A stretch of DNA of 64,000 nt from Solicoccozyma terricola (taxonomy: Eukaryota > Basidiomycota > Tremellomycetes > Filobasidiales > Piskurozymaceae): the NCBI GenBank assembly GCA_001600875.1, contig BCLD01000015.1, forward strand, positions 413,862 through 477,861. The letters run 5' to 3'. A program made the translations under genes and the position numbers. Below, in pieces: positions 12,710 through 24,589 of the stretch. The first letter of the stretch is position 1. Every line of letters begins with the position of its first letter. The notes beneath the pieces were generated by a model. It searched no databases. It was not told the origin of the DNA and saw only the letters and a program-made list of their open reading frames with translations.

Positions 12710-12974
12710 GGTGGATTGGGGATGGAATGGTGGAGAGGGTGGTGGTGGTGGGTGGTTGGTGGTTGGGCGGAACGGGTTGCGATGACGAATGACGTAATCA
12801 CGATCAAGTAGTCCGCGTCACGTGATCAATTTGGAAATAATATCAATCACAAGGCCAAACGATGGCCAAGCTCCAACTTATTATCGTCGCATCGTTGGAC
12901 CACAGCCGGCAGACACTCCGCCGACACCGCAATCACCCCCCACTATCGCCCTCCGCTAGGCAGTCTTCACGACC
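12710..12974. promoter_or_regulatory. Bidirectional promoter with E-box TCACGTGA
   Basis: This 265-bp divergent promoter contains a perfect TCACGTGA palindrome at 12818-12825, 109 bp from the RING start and 150 bp from the LETM1-domain start. A GGTGG/GGTTGG-rich block at about 12731-12770 reads as CCACC-rich leader in the RING sense direction. A TGACGTAA CRE-like site lies near 12790. Confidence 0.5.
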
Positions 12975-14283
12975 ATGCTGAGCAGCTGCAGTCGAGTAGC
13001 AGCTCGCAATGCCGTATCATCATCGGCTTCGCAGTCTGGCAGGTACCCAGCCATGACGGTCGGTTTGTCTCGCACATTCATCGGCATTCCAAATCCGGCA
13101 GCGAGGTCAGCGTATCATCCTCGTGCTCGGCGGAGATCCTGCAGCGAAGCTGGATACGTGCTCACTCGCCGTTTCAGTAGCTGTACGCCTCGTCAAAAGG
13201 ACCGCGTCGACACCGCCAACCTTGAAAAAGACGAGCGTCCCATAGTACCTCCTACACCGTTACCAGGCATGTCACAATCGCCGTTGCAGCTCGACCGCAT
13301 ACCTGAACCAGTGCAAGCTCCAAACACCATTCGTGCCGCCATCGCCGATTTTCTGGCGGCACAAGAGGTCGGAGACGTCAAGCCACCTCCTGCAGATCTC
13401 ACGCGCGTCAAGCGGCTATGGTGGCAGGCCAAGCAGCTCTTCATCTTCTACTGGAATGGTTTGAAAATGGTGTACACCAATTTCAAGCGTGCACAGCAAC
13501 TTCGCTTGGGCGTAGAAGACCATGGCTGGAAACTAAATCGCCGGGAGGAGGTGTTCTTGCGCAGGGTGGATTCAGACATCGTCAAGCTGATACCTTTCGT
13601 CTCCGTGCTTCTAATCCTGGAGGAGGTGCTGCCTCTGTTAGTCCTATATGCGCCATGGCTACTGCCGTCTACTTGCATCTTGCCGTCCCAGTTGTTGCGG
13701 ATCAAAACCGATGAAGAAAAGAAGCGGAGGGAGGGTCTATCGCAGTTGTCAGCGACCTTGGACTCGACGGAGATCGGTCCGATTGGGCTTTCTTTCAAGG
13801 ACCTGGATAAGCCGAGGCTGCAGGGTATATGCAAGGCCGCCAATCTTGGCACATTCGCGCCGCAGTCTATATTACGTCGAAGGCTTACGCAACACCTTCA
13901 GTGAGTGACCAGCGACAGATTTGGGCAGCTGGTCTGTATAATTAATCAAATGCTCGCGTCTGGCAGATGGTTAGAGCAGGACGATGTGATGTTACGGCAA
14001 GAGGAGAATGGGAAGGACATGCAGTTGGAAGAGAAACGCTTGGCATTAGCAGAACGTGGCCTGTAAGTCTTGCTTGCAATTGCGGAAATGCGTTACACGG
14101 GTCAGCATTTGACAACCTGCGAAATTCAGATCTGTCTTGCAAGAACCTGTTGCAGACCTTCAGCAACATCTGGACTCGTGGCTGGCTAACACCGGCAAAC
14201 AAGGCGACTACAGCTCCAGTGCGATTGTGGCCATGTGCAATGAAGCACTACGTATAAGAAACCAAGGAAGCCAGCTGAAGTGA
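12975..14283 (+). CDS. LETM1-domain mitochondrial inner membrane protein
   Basis: Member of the LETM1/Mdm38 superfamily, which acts in mitochondrial K+/H+ or Ca2+ exchange and ribosome-linked protein export. Three exons (12975-13900, 13967-14062, 14130-14283) give about 391 aa. The N-terminus is Arg/Ser/Ala-rich without acidic residues, fitting a mitochondrial presequence. Around residues 190-240 the LETM1 core is clear: RREEVFLRRVDSDIVKLIPF followed by a hydrophobic segment ending LYAPWLLPSTC. A downstream helical region corresponds to the ribosome-binding-like LETM domain, and exon 2 adds a charged segment. The protein is shorter than canonical LETM1 and lacks an obvious EF-hand. It could be a LETMD1-like paralogue rather than the main Mdm38 orthologue. 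Confidence 0.82.
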
Positions 14284-14430
14284 CCAAAAAAGGGTCGGGC
14301 TTAGCATAGATGCGTCACGACGGTAGAATCGACTCCATCACTGGCCCGGCGGCACTTGACGACATCATACTAGCATTTTGTAATGTAAAAACGATCACTG
14401 TCGATCATCACCATTCAATGAATTCACCGG

Positions 14431-14436
14431 CACGTG
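14431..14436. promoter_or_regulatory. CACGTG E-box upstream of SUV3
   Basis: CACGTG followed by ACTC lies 128 bp before the preferred SUV3 start codon. It is one of a series of promoter E-boxes in the window, several of them next to mitochondrial-protein genes. Confidence 0.4.
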
Positions 14437-14563
14437 ACTCAACTCAAAAGTTGGAAACCGCTGTTGATGTTTGTGAACATGCATGCCAACACCTAACACC
14501 CACCAATCACTCACTCTACCTCGCAACAATCCTATCGACCGACTGTCGTTAACACCCTGGCGC

Positions 14564-16998
14564 ATGTCTCGAAGAGTTGCAGCATGGGTCGCTCAGTGTG
14601 GCCGCACGAACTTCCGCGCAGCCTCTTGCAGGGTCACTTCAGCTGCACGCCTTTCTCTGCCAGATCCTCAACTCTGCCAGGTCCGGTCACGGAACAGCTT
14701 CCCCAGCGGTAGTCGACACCCCTCAGCAAGAAGGCCTCACCAGCAGCAAATATTCCCGCACAAGCCGGCAAATAGACGAATTCGGCAACCAACGACCGAG
14801 CAGTTACTAGTAATCATCGGGAATCGTCTTCCAGTGTGGTCAACATCGGCAAGAGCGATTAACAAACTGCGAGAACTAGGGTTTCACCGAGGTGATGCCA
14901 TCGCATGTCTTAATGCTTTTGCCATCACCACCCTCCGTCAGATGAAGGGCAAGGGCAAACAGGCGCAAGCTGAAAATGACCTAGAAGGCTGGGATTTGGA
15001 GTCGCTCTCGCTAGCCCTCGGTCTTGACCCCGATTGGACAAACACATTAGAAAGGACGCTGCTCAGGCAATGTCTGGAATGGATCGTTCACGGGGGGCAG
15101 CATTCGGTGGATCTAAACCTGGACGACGCTTTACGCACCAAAGTCGAACAAGTGCTCGAGATTACCGATTTACGATACCTCTCAGATGACTTTCTGGAAA
15201 CACGTCAAAAACAACGACATTTCCACCTCCATATCGGTCCTACCAATAGCGGCAAAACCTATAGTGCCCTCAAGGCACTCGCAAATGCCGAAACTGGAGC
15301 ATACGCAGGGCCTCTTCGGTTGCTTGCCCATGAAGTTTGGGAACGCCTTAATCGCGGGACGGTGGGAGAACTTGCGGAGGGTGTTGGTCGCGAATGCAAT
15401 TTGATCACGGGAGAGGAGCGAAGAGTCGTCTCCCTTGACGCAGGCCTAGTCAGCTGCACTGTGGAGATGCTACCACTAAATCAGGACCTCGACGTCGTAG
15501 TCATTGACGAAATTCAGATGATCGGTGACCCAAGCCGTGGCGCTGCATGGACAAAGGCAATTCTCGGAGTAGCTGCCAAGGAGATCCACCTGTGTGGCGA
15601 GGAGACGGTGGTAGGGGTCGTGACAAAACTGGTGGAAGGGATGGGCGACCGAATGACTATACATCGGTACGAACGTCTCACGCCGCTTGCTGTAGCCGAG
15701 AAGTCGCTAGAGGGGGATTTAGGTCGCATAGAAGATGGTGATTGCGTGGTCTGCTTCAGCCGCTCTGGCATCTTCGCTACGAAGAAGGCGATCGAGCAGA
15801 AGACGGGAAAGAGGTGTGCCGTTGTCTACGGTGCCTTGCCACCAGAGACTCGTAGTGAGCAGGCCAAGCTCTTCAACGAAAAGGGTTCTGGAGTCGATGT
15901 CATGGTTGCCAGTGATGCGGTTGGAATGGGCCTGAATCTGTGAGTGGGAGGCGGTTGGTCGATTGTTGTTGGGTTTGTTTGACAAATTTCCTTGGATGGT
16001 ATAGCAAAATCAAACGCATGGTCTTCGAGTCGATGCACAAGTACAACGGCAAGGAGGAAGTTCCTCTCTCGGTATCTCAGGTCAAGCAAATAGCCGGCCG
16101 CGCTGGGCGTTTTGGATTACACGAGACATCGGCTGGCGGCATCGTCACTACGCTCAGACCAGATGACCTTCCGATCCTGAAAACCATCTTACCGGGAGCG
16201 TTACCTTCAGTGCCTCGCGCCGTTATGGATCCGACATTTGAGCGGGTGGAAAGGCTCGCTTCGCTGTTGGAAGCTGATCAGTCATACAGTTTCATCCTGC
16301 AGAGTTTTGCGGAGCTGGCGAGGTTGCCGCAGGCTTGCGTCTTCAGCGACATCAGTGGCCGTCTGCAGCTTGCGGAACAACTTACTCCCTTCGCCAAGGA
16401 TTTGTCTCTACAGGATCTAGAGCTCTTCAGTTATGCTCCAGTCAATGTCCGAGATGACAACGTCGTTTCCATCTTCCGAGGATATATTCGTGATTATGCC
16501 GCGGTCGGCAAGGTCAACGTTGAAGGTGCTCTCAAGGACACGGGCCTGTTGGACGACCTCGAAATGGTCGGCAGAGTACGAGATACCATGCCCGATGTTC
16601 CAGCACACGGCTTGATGATGCCGAGCGCATTGCTCACTCCGATATCTGCACCGATCGTGGCGACCCTCCCGCGGCTAGAGTCGCTGCACAAGGCGCTCGT
16701 TCTTTACATCTGGCTGTCCTTCCGCTACGACTTGGCGTTCTCCGAGCGCTCCAAGGCGATGGACATCAAAGAGAGAACGGAGGAGCTCCTCGAATTTTGT
16801 CTTGAAAGACTACCTGGTATCAAACAATCGAAGAAGATCTTGCATCGCCGTGCCAAGGGCCTTCTTCAACGCGAGTTGGTGAGCGCCCCAGTAGCGGTTG
16901 AGCGCGAAAGGGCGCTAAAGTGGATGACACGGAACGATGTGGCGGATTGGCGGACTGCTACGAGATTCGGTAATGTCGATGTAATGGAGGGACATTGA
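14564..16998 (+). CDS. SUV3: Mitochondrial ATP-dependent RNA helicase Suv3
   Basis: Helicase of the mitochondrial RNA degradosome, which unwinds RNA for the exoribonuclease. Two exons (14564-15939 and 16005-16998) give about 789 aa. The Walker A motif GPTNSGKT is near residue 225, motif II is DEIQ near residue 315, and the C-terminal helicase lobe has VVYGALPPETR, SDAVGMGLNL and QIAGRAGRFG. The last ~200 residues are the helical Suv3 C-terminal region. I prefer ATG 14564, which starts an Arg/Ser/Ala-rich presequence (MSRRVAAWVAQ); an in-frame ATG at 14483 would add 27 residues. The single intron falls between motifs V and VI. The stop codon is 21 bp from the stop of the convergent hydrolase gene. 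Confidence 0.95.
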
Positions 16999-17019
16999 GC
17001 TAGATGAACCTGTAGATTG

Positions 17020-18018
17020 CTATGCAACGACTTCGTACACCTCTCCGCCACCCTTCCAGCCCTCCTGGGCTTTGCCAAGTATTTGGCTCCAGAATTTCAT
17101 GACCGACATCCACTCTTCCTGGCCGGTCAGCATACCCTCATCCTCGCCAGCTTCATTGAGACGGCGCAAATCTCGTTTTCCCTCCAGTGGTCGAATCGTT
17201 GCGAAAGTCTTTCGCGGACCAGAGAGGGAAACGGTCGTGCGAGGTCGATGAAAGTAGGCAACCGGAGTTTGAATGCAGAGAGGATCAGTCGAAGCGGAAG
17301 GGGTGGATAGGAGAGGACCGCATATTGAAACGGCAGATCCGAGCCGTCTAGCAGACGATCCTGCCTGTGCTGCTGCCGGTTCGATACCATTCAAACCGAC
17401 CCATCTTGCTAATTCGAGAGCCGTAGTTCCACCTTGACCCCATCCGAAGAGATGAATTTGCTCTAGATTCCACTTGCAGCCGTTGGGGGCGGTGAGATAT
17501 CGAAGCAGTGCACATAGGCTGTCCATTGGGGCGTATGGCGACGGGTTGTCTATAGGCAAGTGTGGGAAGCTTGAGGAGTACATAGGGTACCATGACCATG
17601 AGGGGGAATCCATAAGGGGAACGCTGTGAGAGTGGCCATTATATTCAGCACTGGATTGATCTAGATTGCTCACATGCGTCAGTCAACTCACGGTGTTTGG
17701 CCTTGCAGCGAGAGGATGCAAGTTGCAGGCAGATTGATTTGCTGTCCGAGGCGGAAGAATGGTTCTTTGGTGTCACCTGGAGTAGTAGACAATCAGCCAT
17801 GTTACTCCACATAATAATGTATTCTACCATTGATGTTCACCGAGACCGTGGAACATGATGAGCAGGTTGGCTTCCTTGCCGTCCTTGCTGGCTGCGTAGG
17901 AGGCCTGCCATGGGAGAGAGCTGCTGCCGACGACGTGGGACAAGGATGGCTGAGGGTGGCTATGTACTCCGGGAGATGCACTGGTGTCCACCAACTTCAA
18001 GTTGAGTGAGGTTGCCAT
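17020..18018 (-). CDS. Alpha/beta hydrolase lacking the nucleophile serine
   Basis: Resembles the phospholipase/carboxylesterase (acyl-protein thioesterase) fold. Exons in minus order are 17841-18018, 17692-17776 and 17020-17623, about 288 aa. FHGLGDTKEPFFRLGQQINL near residue 55 matches the family's HGLGD element, and LPATCILSLQGQTP and SWYPMYS follow as in thioesterases. The nucleophile elbow, normally G-F-S-Q-G-G, reads G-W-G-Q-G-G, so the catalytic Ser is Gly at about residue 150 (codon 17437-17439). The C-terminal third shows no clear catalytic Asp/His motifs. The reading frame is intact, spliced and well conserved elsewhere, so this looks like a maintained pseudo-enzyme rather than a decayed gene. 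Its substrate or partner is unknown. Confidence 0.72.
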
Positions 18019-18121
18019 GGATGGGATGTTGGGATGTTGGGATGATGGGGATGACCGACGAACGATGGCAACGATGAACGACGAGGTTGAGTGTTGAATG
18101 TTACATTTGAAACTCTCTCTC

Positions 18122-18145
18122 CACGTGGCAACTATCAGTCACGTG
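18122..18145. promoter_or_regulatory. Two CACGTG E-boxes
   Basis: CACGTG occurs at 18122-18127 and 18140-18145, 12 bp apart, about 105-127 bp upstream of the minus-strand hydrolase start codon. They may also serve the plus-strand Kelch gene starting at 18571. Confidence 0.45.
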
Positions 18146-18155
18146 GAGCAATCCC

Positions 18156-18200
18156 GGGGGGGGGGGNNNNNNNNNNNNNNNNNNNNNNNNNGGGGGGGGG
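18156..18200. other. Assembly gap (25 N) between G homopolymers
   Basis: There are 25 undetermined bases at 18167-18191, with 11 G to the left and 9 G to the right. The gap clearly fell inside one long G tract, so its true length is unknown. A second, single N lies at 23948. Confidence 0.95.
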
Positions 18201-18228
18201 TTTCCGATAGCGACGAGGCCATCCTCGA

Positions 18229-18322
18229 TGGGAGTGGTGGGAGTGGTGGGAGTGGTGGGTGGAATGTAGCTTCGGTGGTAGGTGGTAGGTGGTGGGTGGT
18301 TGGTGGTGGGTGGTGGGTGGTG
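18229..18322. repeat. GGTGGG/GGTGGT low-complexity block
   Basis: Three to four copies of GGGAGTGGT are followed by degenerate GGTGGTAGGTGGTGGGTGGTTGGTGG units. It lies in the divergent promoter between the hydrolase and the Kelch gene and resembles G-rich blocks near other start sites in the window. Confidence 0.7.
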
Positions 18323-18570
18323 CATTCTGGCGAGAACCCAGCACCCAGTGTCAGCTCACACCATCCTCTCGCCGCGTTGTATGCTCCTTAAAGGACCCTG
18401 GCAACTCATCCGATCAATGTAAACAAATAGACAAATAGCAGCTCAAGCTCGTCCCAATACAACAACTTCAATCCTTCATATCCTGTCCATCCAGTGGTCT
18501 CCTTGAAAGTCATCTTGATCAGCTGAACCGCCGGCTCACGCCACAATCGTTATCAACCCTGATCACCAAG

Positions 18571-21500
18571 ATGAAGCTGGCCTATACAAGCTGCTTCGTA
18601 CCGGCGATGACGGGCTTCACTATGGCATTCGCATACGATGTACCTGCGAGGCATGTATATTCATTCCACCATCACCGCCTGCTCTCGCTCTGACTCCATC
18701 GCTCCCTCTTATAGATGGGCACACATCAGCGTCCTCGTATCGTCGCCCTCGCCTAACCTCATTATTCATGGGGGGAAGACCGATTCTGCTCTCTCTTACA
18801 CCTACAGCTCGGCTCCAAACTCGGCAGACCTCCTGACACTGGATCTGGCTCATGATTTTACAACTGTGGACGCAGCCAACATCCCTTGGAAACTAATCCC
18901 TGGCGTCGTCGTCATCGATACTGACGATACTGACGCCTCGAACACCTCTGTCGCGTACGCTTGGTCAGTCGCTGGTGTCGTAGATAACAGCTCAGGGACA
19001 GTAGCATTGTTCGGTGGAGACGGCGGGCCTTCGCTCGCCATCCAGACCAACAACGACTCAACATGGTCGCTGCAGCTCGGGCCATCCTCTTCCTCGCTTC
19101 CCGCCGCCTCTCTCACCCATTCCACTGATGTACTTCAACCAATTCGCAAAACTTACTCGTCCGCCGCCGCGCACAACGGCCGAGTCTACATCACTGGTGG
19201 GGAGAGAGCAGATGGCTCTCAACTCGGATATGACACAGTATGCTGTCTTTCTTCTGATCGGTCCGCGCTTGTCTACTCTCAATTACCATCTCTCCCCGCC
19301 ACTCTGGTGCATCACGCCTCCATCATTCTTGCTAATGGAACGCTTATCGTCATCGGCGGGTGGATCGCTTCGTCGGACCAGTATTTGGCATTCTCTCAAG
19401 CATATGCGCTCGACACCGCATCACCGACGGTAAAATGGCGTCGAATAGACCTGTCGCCGTCATCTAGTGACGGTGTTCCTGCGCAACGTAGGGGCCACAC
19501 GGTGACATTCGTGGAAAGCACAGGTACAGCAATCTTATTTGGCGGTGTCACGGGTGGTCTACAGGGGAACCCGTTGAATGATATCTGGGAGCTAGAATTG
19601 AGCACCGCACAGTGGACGAAAGTTGTATCTCCGTCGTCTTCAACGCAACGAGCGACTGCTGCAATGCAGCCCGGGCCGCGATGGGATCATACAGCAGTCG
19701 CGGCAGGAGATCAAATTTTGATTTTTGGAGGTAAGTGTCGATACTGTCCATCTGTCGAAAGAGTTTGGTATCTTATGAAGCTCCGCAATCCAGGATACGG
19801 TGCGGCTGGACCCGCGGACGCCAACTTGTACATTTACGATGCCATATCGCACTCTTGGACCTCCCTATTTTCAAACTCTCGTATGCAGACCGCGCTTGAC
19901 ACTGGACCCTCAACAGCAAGCATTACCGGCACGGCGTCACCCAAGATTGCCACAGATTCGAACAGCATTACGGGTAGGTCTCCCTAACATCTTGGCTCCA
20001 TGCACGCCTCTAAAAGAAAAGTTGTGTTATCACAGTCACCTTACAAGACAGTCTCACAGCCACTGCAATCACCGCTACGCAGGTCGCCCCTAATCCAACC
20101 CATGTCAGCAACGCAATTCAACAAGACAACGTTAAGATCACCCGCGCCATTGCCATCGGCTCCTCGATGGCAGTCCTTGTGCTGATTGCGCTCGCAGGTG
20201 GTCTTGGGTATGCTCATCGGAAAAGATGCAGGCGGATCTTCATATGTTGTGCCGGGAGGACAAGGCCTCGATGGCGCTCTAATAGACCGTACAAGGATGG
20301 CGCAGAAGGGAGCGAAAGTTTAATTGTACAAGACGACGCCTCCGGGACCTGTTCATTGGGTATGGAGAAACATGCCCTCCAACCTCTGCTAGTCAAACAA
20401 GGCGACCAGCTAGCTTTTTCTGCTATTCAACCTCTTTCGCCACGGCATCGACAATCCGGCGTAGTCAAGCGCGACCTCATAGGTCCCAGAGCTGGCGAGA
20501 TATTCAGAGTAAACAATATGGAGAAGCGCTTCGATATGCTCTTGGATGAGGATCGGTCGGATTTGGAGTGGACAGCCACCAGTGGCGCGGGTTGGCAAGC
20601 TGCAGTCAACAACGATGTCAACGAAGCAGACCTAGGTGTCCATCAAAGGATCGAAACAGTAGAAGGCGATATCGGTACATTGTCGCAGTCTGTCAATTCG
20701 ACGGAATCACGACATTCATTCCCGGCCTCTGCATCGGGAAGTGATAGTTCCACGAATGATCGTCCACTCGATAGTCTTCAGGGCGTCTGCGCCTCTCAAG
20801 ATCATGGATCACGAAATAGCATATACGAGAGTCATGACCCGGCTGTTAATTCGTACGTGGACGATGGGACATCTTTCGCATTTCTTTCGCCGCCCAACTC
20901 TGGTCGCAATGTCAGTGACTCATCTAGGGGATCTTTCGGCACAACGAACACAGCAACCTCGCAATTGCAAGCTACTTTACTCGTCGCTCGCAAGGACTCA
21001 CTTCATCACGCAGACGCCACTTACTTGCCTCCACGGAGAGGCAATTCTCTGCTCAAGCGTTTGACTACCAACGGCTTTGGGAATCTCTTCGGCAAACCGG
21101 CCGATTTCGACAGTCAGCTGCACCTTAGGGATCCTTCAACGCCGCCTAAGCTACTGCCTCTGCAAGTGCCTTCAATAGTTCACAGTGCATGGCGCCCAGC
21201 CGATATCGGGGGTGTTCCAGCGTTCGCTCGCAGCGTTTCTTCGTTCGCTACTGTGCACACTGCCGACTCAGAAGCTTTGGCATCATACGACCTTATGAAT
21301 GTTGCGCAGAGGCAGCGCGACGCAAGTTCAACGACCGAGAACTCAATCAAGTTGGTGAACAGCCGGGAAACCTCACCTACAGCGACGAGTATTGCAAGTC
21401 CCACCCCTGAGGAAGACTTTGCACCGGTATCGCCTGATACCAGTTCAAAGCCCGGTGGCAGCTGGATGCCGTCGCCAACAAGCTCACGCCTTCTCCCTGA

Positions 21501-21750
21501 GAAGAGGCCTCGAGGGGTTCCCGACCGCTCGGTCAAAGACATTGCTGCGTCCATCAATAAAAGATCAACTGTGGCTGGTTGGGCCTCTCCTGTCATATCA
21601 CCTTCTCTACGTGAAGCTGCGGCAGTACCTCACCAGGAGGAGCGTTCTCTGCCGTCGACATTGCACGACATACGCTCTCCTCAAGGGCTACATCCAAAGA
21701 CGCGGTATCAGCTGAAAGCTCGGGAACAGCTAACCATCGCAAATGCTTGA
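18571..21750 (+). CDS. Kelch-propeller type I membrane protein
   Basis: Secretory-pathway protein: signal peptide, Kelch beta-propeller outside, one membrane span, long cytoplasmic tail. Exons are 18571-18650, 18715-19730, 19794-19973 and 20036-21750, about 996 aa. The signal peptide begins MKLAYTSCFVPAMTG. Kelch blades show GG doublets (IIHGGKT, ALFGGDGG, YITGGERADG, IVIGGW, ILFGGVTGG, ILIFGG). The membrane segment is IAIGSSMAVLVLIALAGGLG followed by a basic stop-transfer sequence. The ~490-residue tail is Ser/Pro-rich with no recognised domain. Exon 1 joins exon 2 through an apparent GC-AG intron (18651-18714), which gives the Kelch start VPARWAHISVLV. Its layout resembles fungal surface or polarity Kelch proteins; the precise role is unknown. 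Confidence 0.82.
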
Positions 21751-24589
21751 AGGCAGTCGCTCTACTCTGCGTACCGCAAATTTGTATTATTCTCCTGGAC
21801 CAAAATCCTTGTTTGATCCCCCTTCCTGGTTACATACCTTTGTCATTTGGCAGATGCGCAGGCGTTCTCATTAACCTAGGTACTGCGTGAGACCGCTACG
21901 TCTACGATTGACAATGCGATTGTAGTCTCTGGAGTCGTTAAAAGGACACATTGGAAGTAACGCCGAAATCAAAATCCCAGCCCGAGGATAATGGTATGAT
22001 AAGATAGATACTCCAACTATGTAGAGTACATAGCATTGCCATGCTTCCCTCAATCCTGGGCCACTCTTGACTCTTGACAGATAGGCTTATATTTCGGGAT
22101 GCCTTTCAATTTCAGACGTTCGTTCCTACTCTCAACATTTATTTTATTTTGTTTGGCTCCGTGCAATAGCGTTGCAATTAACCCCATGATTCAGGTGGGG
22201 ATAGGATATGTCCGCCGGATGGGCACGTTCAGACAGTGTCGATCGACCGCCGACGTCAAGCTAGCAGGGCTAAAAACGAGATACTAATTGTGATTCGCAC
22301 TGCGCAATCATCGCATGGATTGGGCTCGAGAAATGACAAGCATTCAAAGTCTTATCGTTGCGTACTAAACGTTGGCAGGGTATGTGTATATATGGTTGTT
22401 TCATAATTCAGATCTGGGAGTTGTGTCATTCTTATGCCAAGTAGCCTTGTTTTCGAATTGGTAACGGCAACGCGTATGAGTAATGGACTCGACGTTTTGT
22501 TATTAGAGTGTCCTAGGCGTCAGAATCAGGAGGAAAGCAATGTATGCATGTCTAAATTCATCTGAGATCATCCATTATAGGATTGTAATCTTCACCCGCC
22601 TCGGAAGATGCTGTCAGACTACGTTGTCTCAAAATCTATCTTGCGCTTCTACGTACATATGCTCATTGCTTGCCCCCTTCAGTGGAGTTGAGGGCGGGCT
22701 TTCCTTCGGGGCCCACCAGGACCAACCTATTTGGCACAGAGAATCCCGCGCAATTCGCAGGGAGGAATTTACATCACCCGTTGCAAAGATCTCTCAATGT
22801 GTTTTGTTGGAATGTATTGCGGTATGTCTGTCAACGCAGAAACATAAAGATTGTAATATGTGCGATCTCCTTCCCTTTCGGATGGAATAGACCGTCGGTC
22901 ATCAGAATATCGGTCCAAGCTAGTCCCAATTTGGCACAATTCGTGGAACAGGGTGATCTGAATGTCATTTATTACCTGAAACTCGAAAACTAGATATTTT
23001 CTCGTCTGCGGTGGCAGATCTGACGGACAAATACCAAAATCCATCACGAGTCTAGCAACCGAAAATTGATTATTATTGTGCTGCCGTACCATATCCAATA
23101 ACGCCTATTCAAGAGTAAGTTGAACCGATTTGTTGCTTTTACTCCAAAGGCATGAAGAACAATTTTACTGCAAAACATTCTTCAAAACTGTTTAAAACTG
23201 CAAGGCTTGTCCGAAGAAGCTGCATTAGACGCTAATGAACAGTTGTTGAGTCAAGGAGCCGGATCCATCCTATGGAGTGGAGTTGGACGGCTTGTAAGGC
23301 TCTTAGTTTACAAAGCCATACTGCCAAAGCGAACATAATCGCCAAGATCCGATGGTCTGACAAGGGGTTTTAGTGTTCCAGACCTGTCTGAAGTTAGCCA
23401 CAATGAACGTCGGCTTCCCACCGCTGATCTCTTCTGATCAAATTGAGGGAACGAACGACGATCGAAGAGCGCCAGGAAGTTGCAAATAATGGAACCAATT
23501 CGGAGGGAGTCGATGACGGTTTCCGGAGGTCAGCCAAGATTCTTTTCGTACATCAACAGTACAAGCAGTACAAGCGATAGATAATCTGAGCCTAGTTATG
23601 CTGATTTGCTTGAATTTGAGAGCTCTTGCCAATGTTTTGGGACCACTGAAATGGCGAGAACGGCACATGATTGATAGCTTTTATCGCGTTGCAGTGAATT
23701 GGTAGGTAGCGGAGTTTACAAACAATTCACTGGCAAACCCGGCTTGGGCCAAAGCCACCTTGGTAGGTTTACCTCCCAGAACCAGTTGCAGAAACAGTTA
23801 TTTCATCATCACGATTCGAATATCCTTTTATGCTCCACTCCTTTTTGCAGGAGGCACGAAGGAAGTGGAATCAAGGTCCCTTGATAGTTTCCCAGTCATA
23901 TTAAAACCAGTGTGCGTATTTGCATCACATTTCTCAGGAAGTCGAAGNAATACAAATACTGCGATTCCATCAATTCCAGAATATTCACTAATTATTCTAA
24001 GTCCAATCCCTACAATCATATCATTCGCATGATGTGTGCGCTACAAGGTGTGATGGTCGAGAGCAGGGATCGTGGAGCAGAGGGATCAGACACAATATAA
24101 TGGTGTGGTGACGTCTAGCTACGGAAAAGGGACGCACGTCGGGACCAGCTAGGAGGATGGACGTGACACGTGATGCGTCCGCAACGGTGGTCTGCGGAGC
24201 CTTCCGTTTCTCCAGGCACTGATTGATTGTCTGACTGTGAGCGACGCCCACATGGTGTCCAAGCGAGCAGCTGCGACTCTCGCGCCGGCACCACGCCCGT
24301 TTAGTTTAATATTTAAGCTCTTGCAGAGCAACAAGCCACTTGTGAACCTGACCTGACCAATCGAGCTGTAAAGTAGTTCTCACGATTGATAGGTCGTAAC
24401 GCTCGTCGTTCAGGTAACAGGTAATGTTTCTACATCGTATGACTGTGCGCTACTGACAGACGTAAGACTGGCATCGAAAAAGGATTCGTACAAGTAGACT
24501 CGAAAAGGTTCGAGGATGAAAGATACTCTATGTGGAATGCGTTGAAAATGCCTAGCAAATGAAACTTGGCCTGACCTGGCCGTTGTTTC
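21751..24589. other. Gene-poor, AT-richer intergenic stretch
   Basis: This 2.8-kb interval between the Kelch and PRA1 genes holds no reading frame with splice-compatible, family-like coding sequence. The sequence is visibly richer in A/T than the flanks, contains one undetermined base at 23948, and has an E-box at 24167-24172. I found no terminal repeats, target-site duplications, tRNA or recognisable transposon protein. A 62-codon frame at 22099-22287 begins like a signal peptide but has no other support. Confidence 0.45.

Noticed and set aside
22099..22287. 62-codon frame with signal-peptide-like start in the gene-poor region
   Set aside because: Too short, no splice signals, no conserved features, and it lies in AT-rich sequence where chance frames are common.
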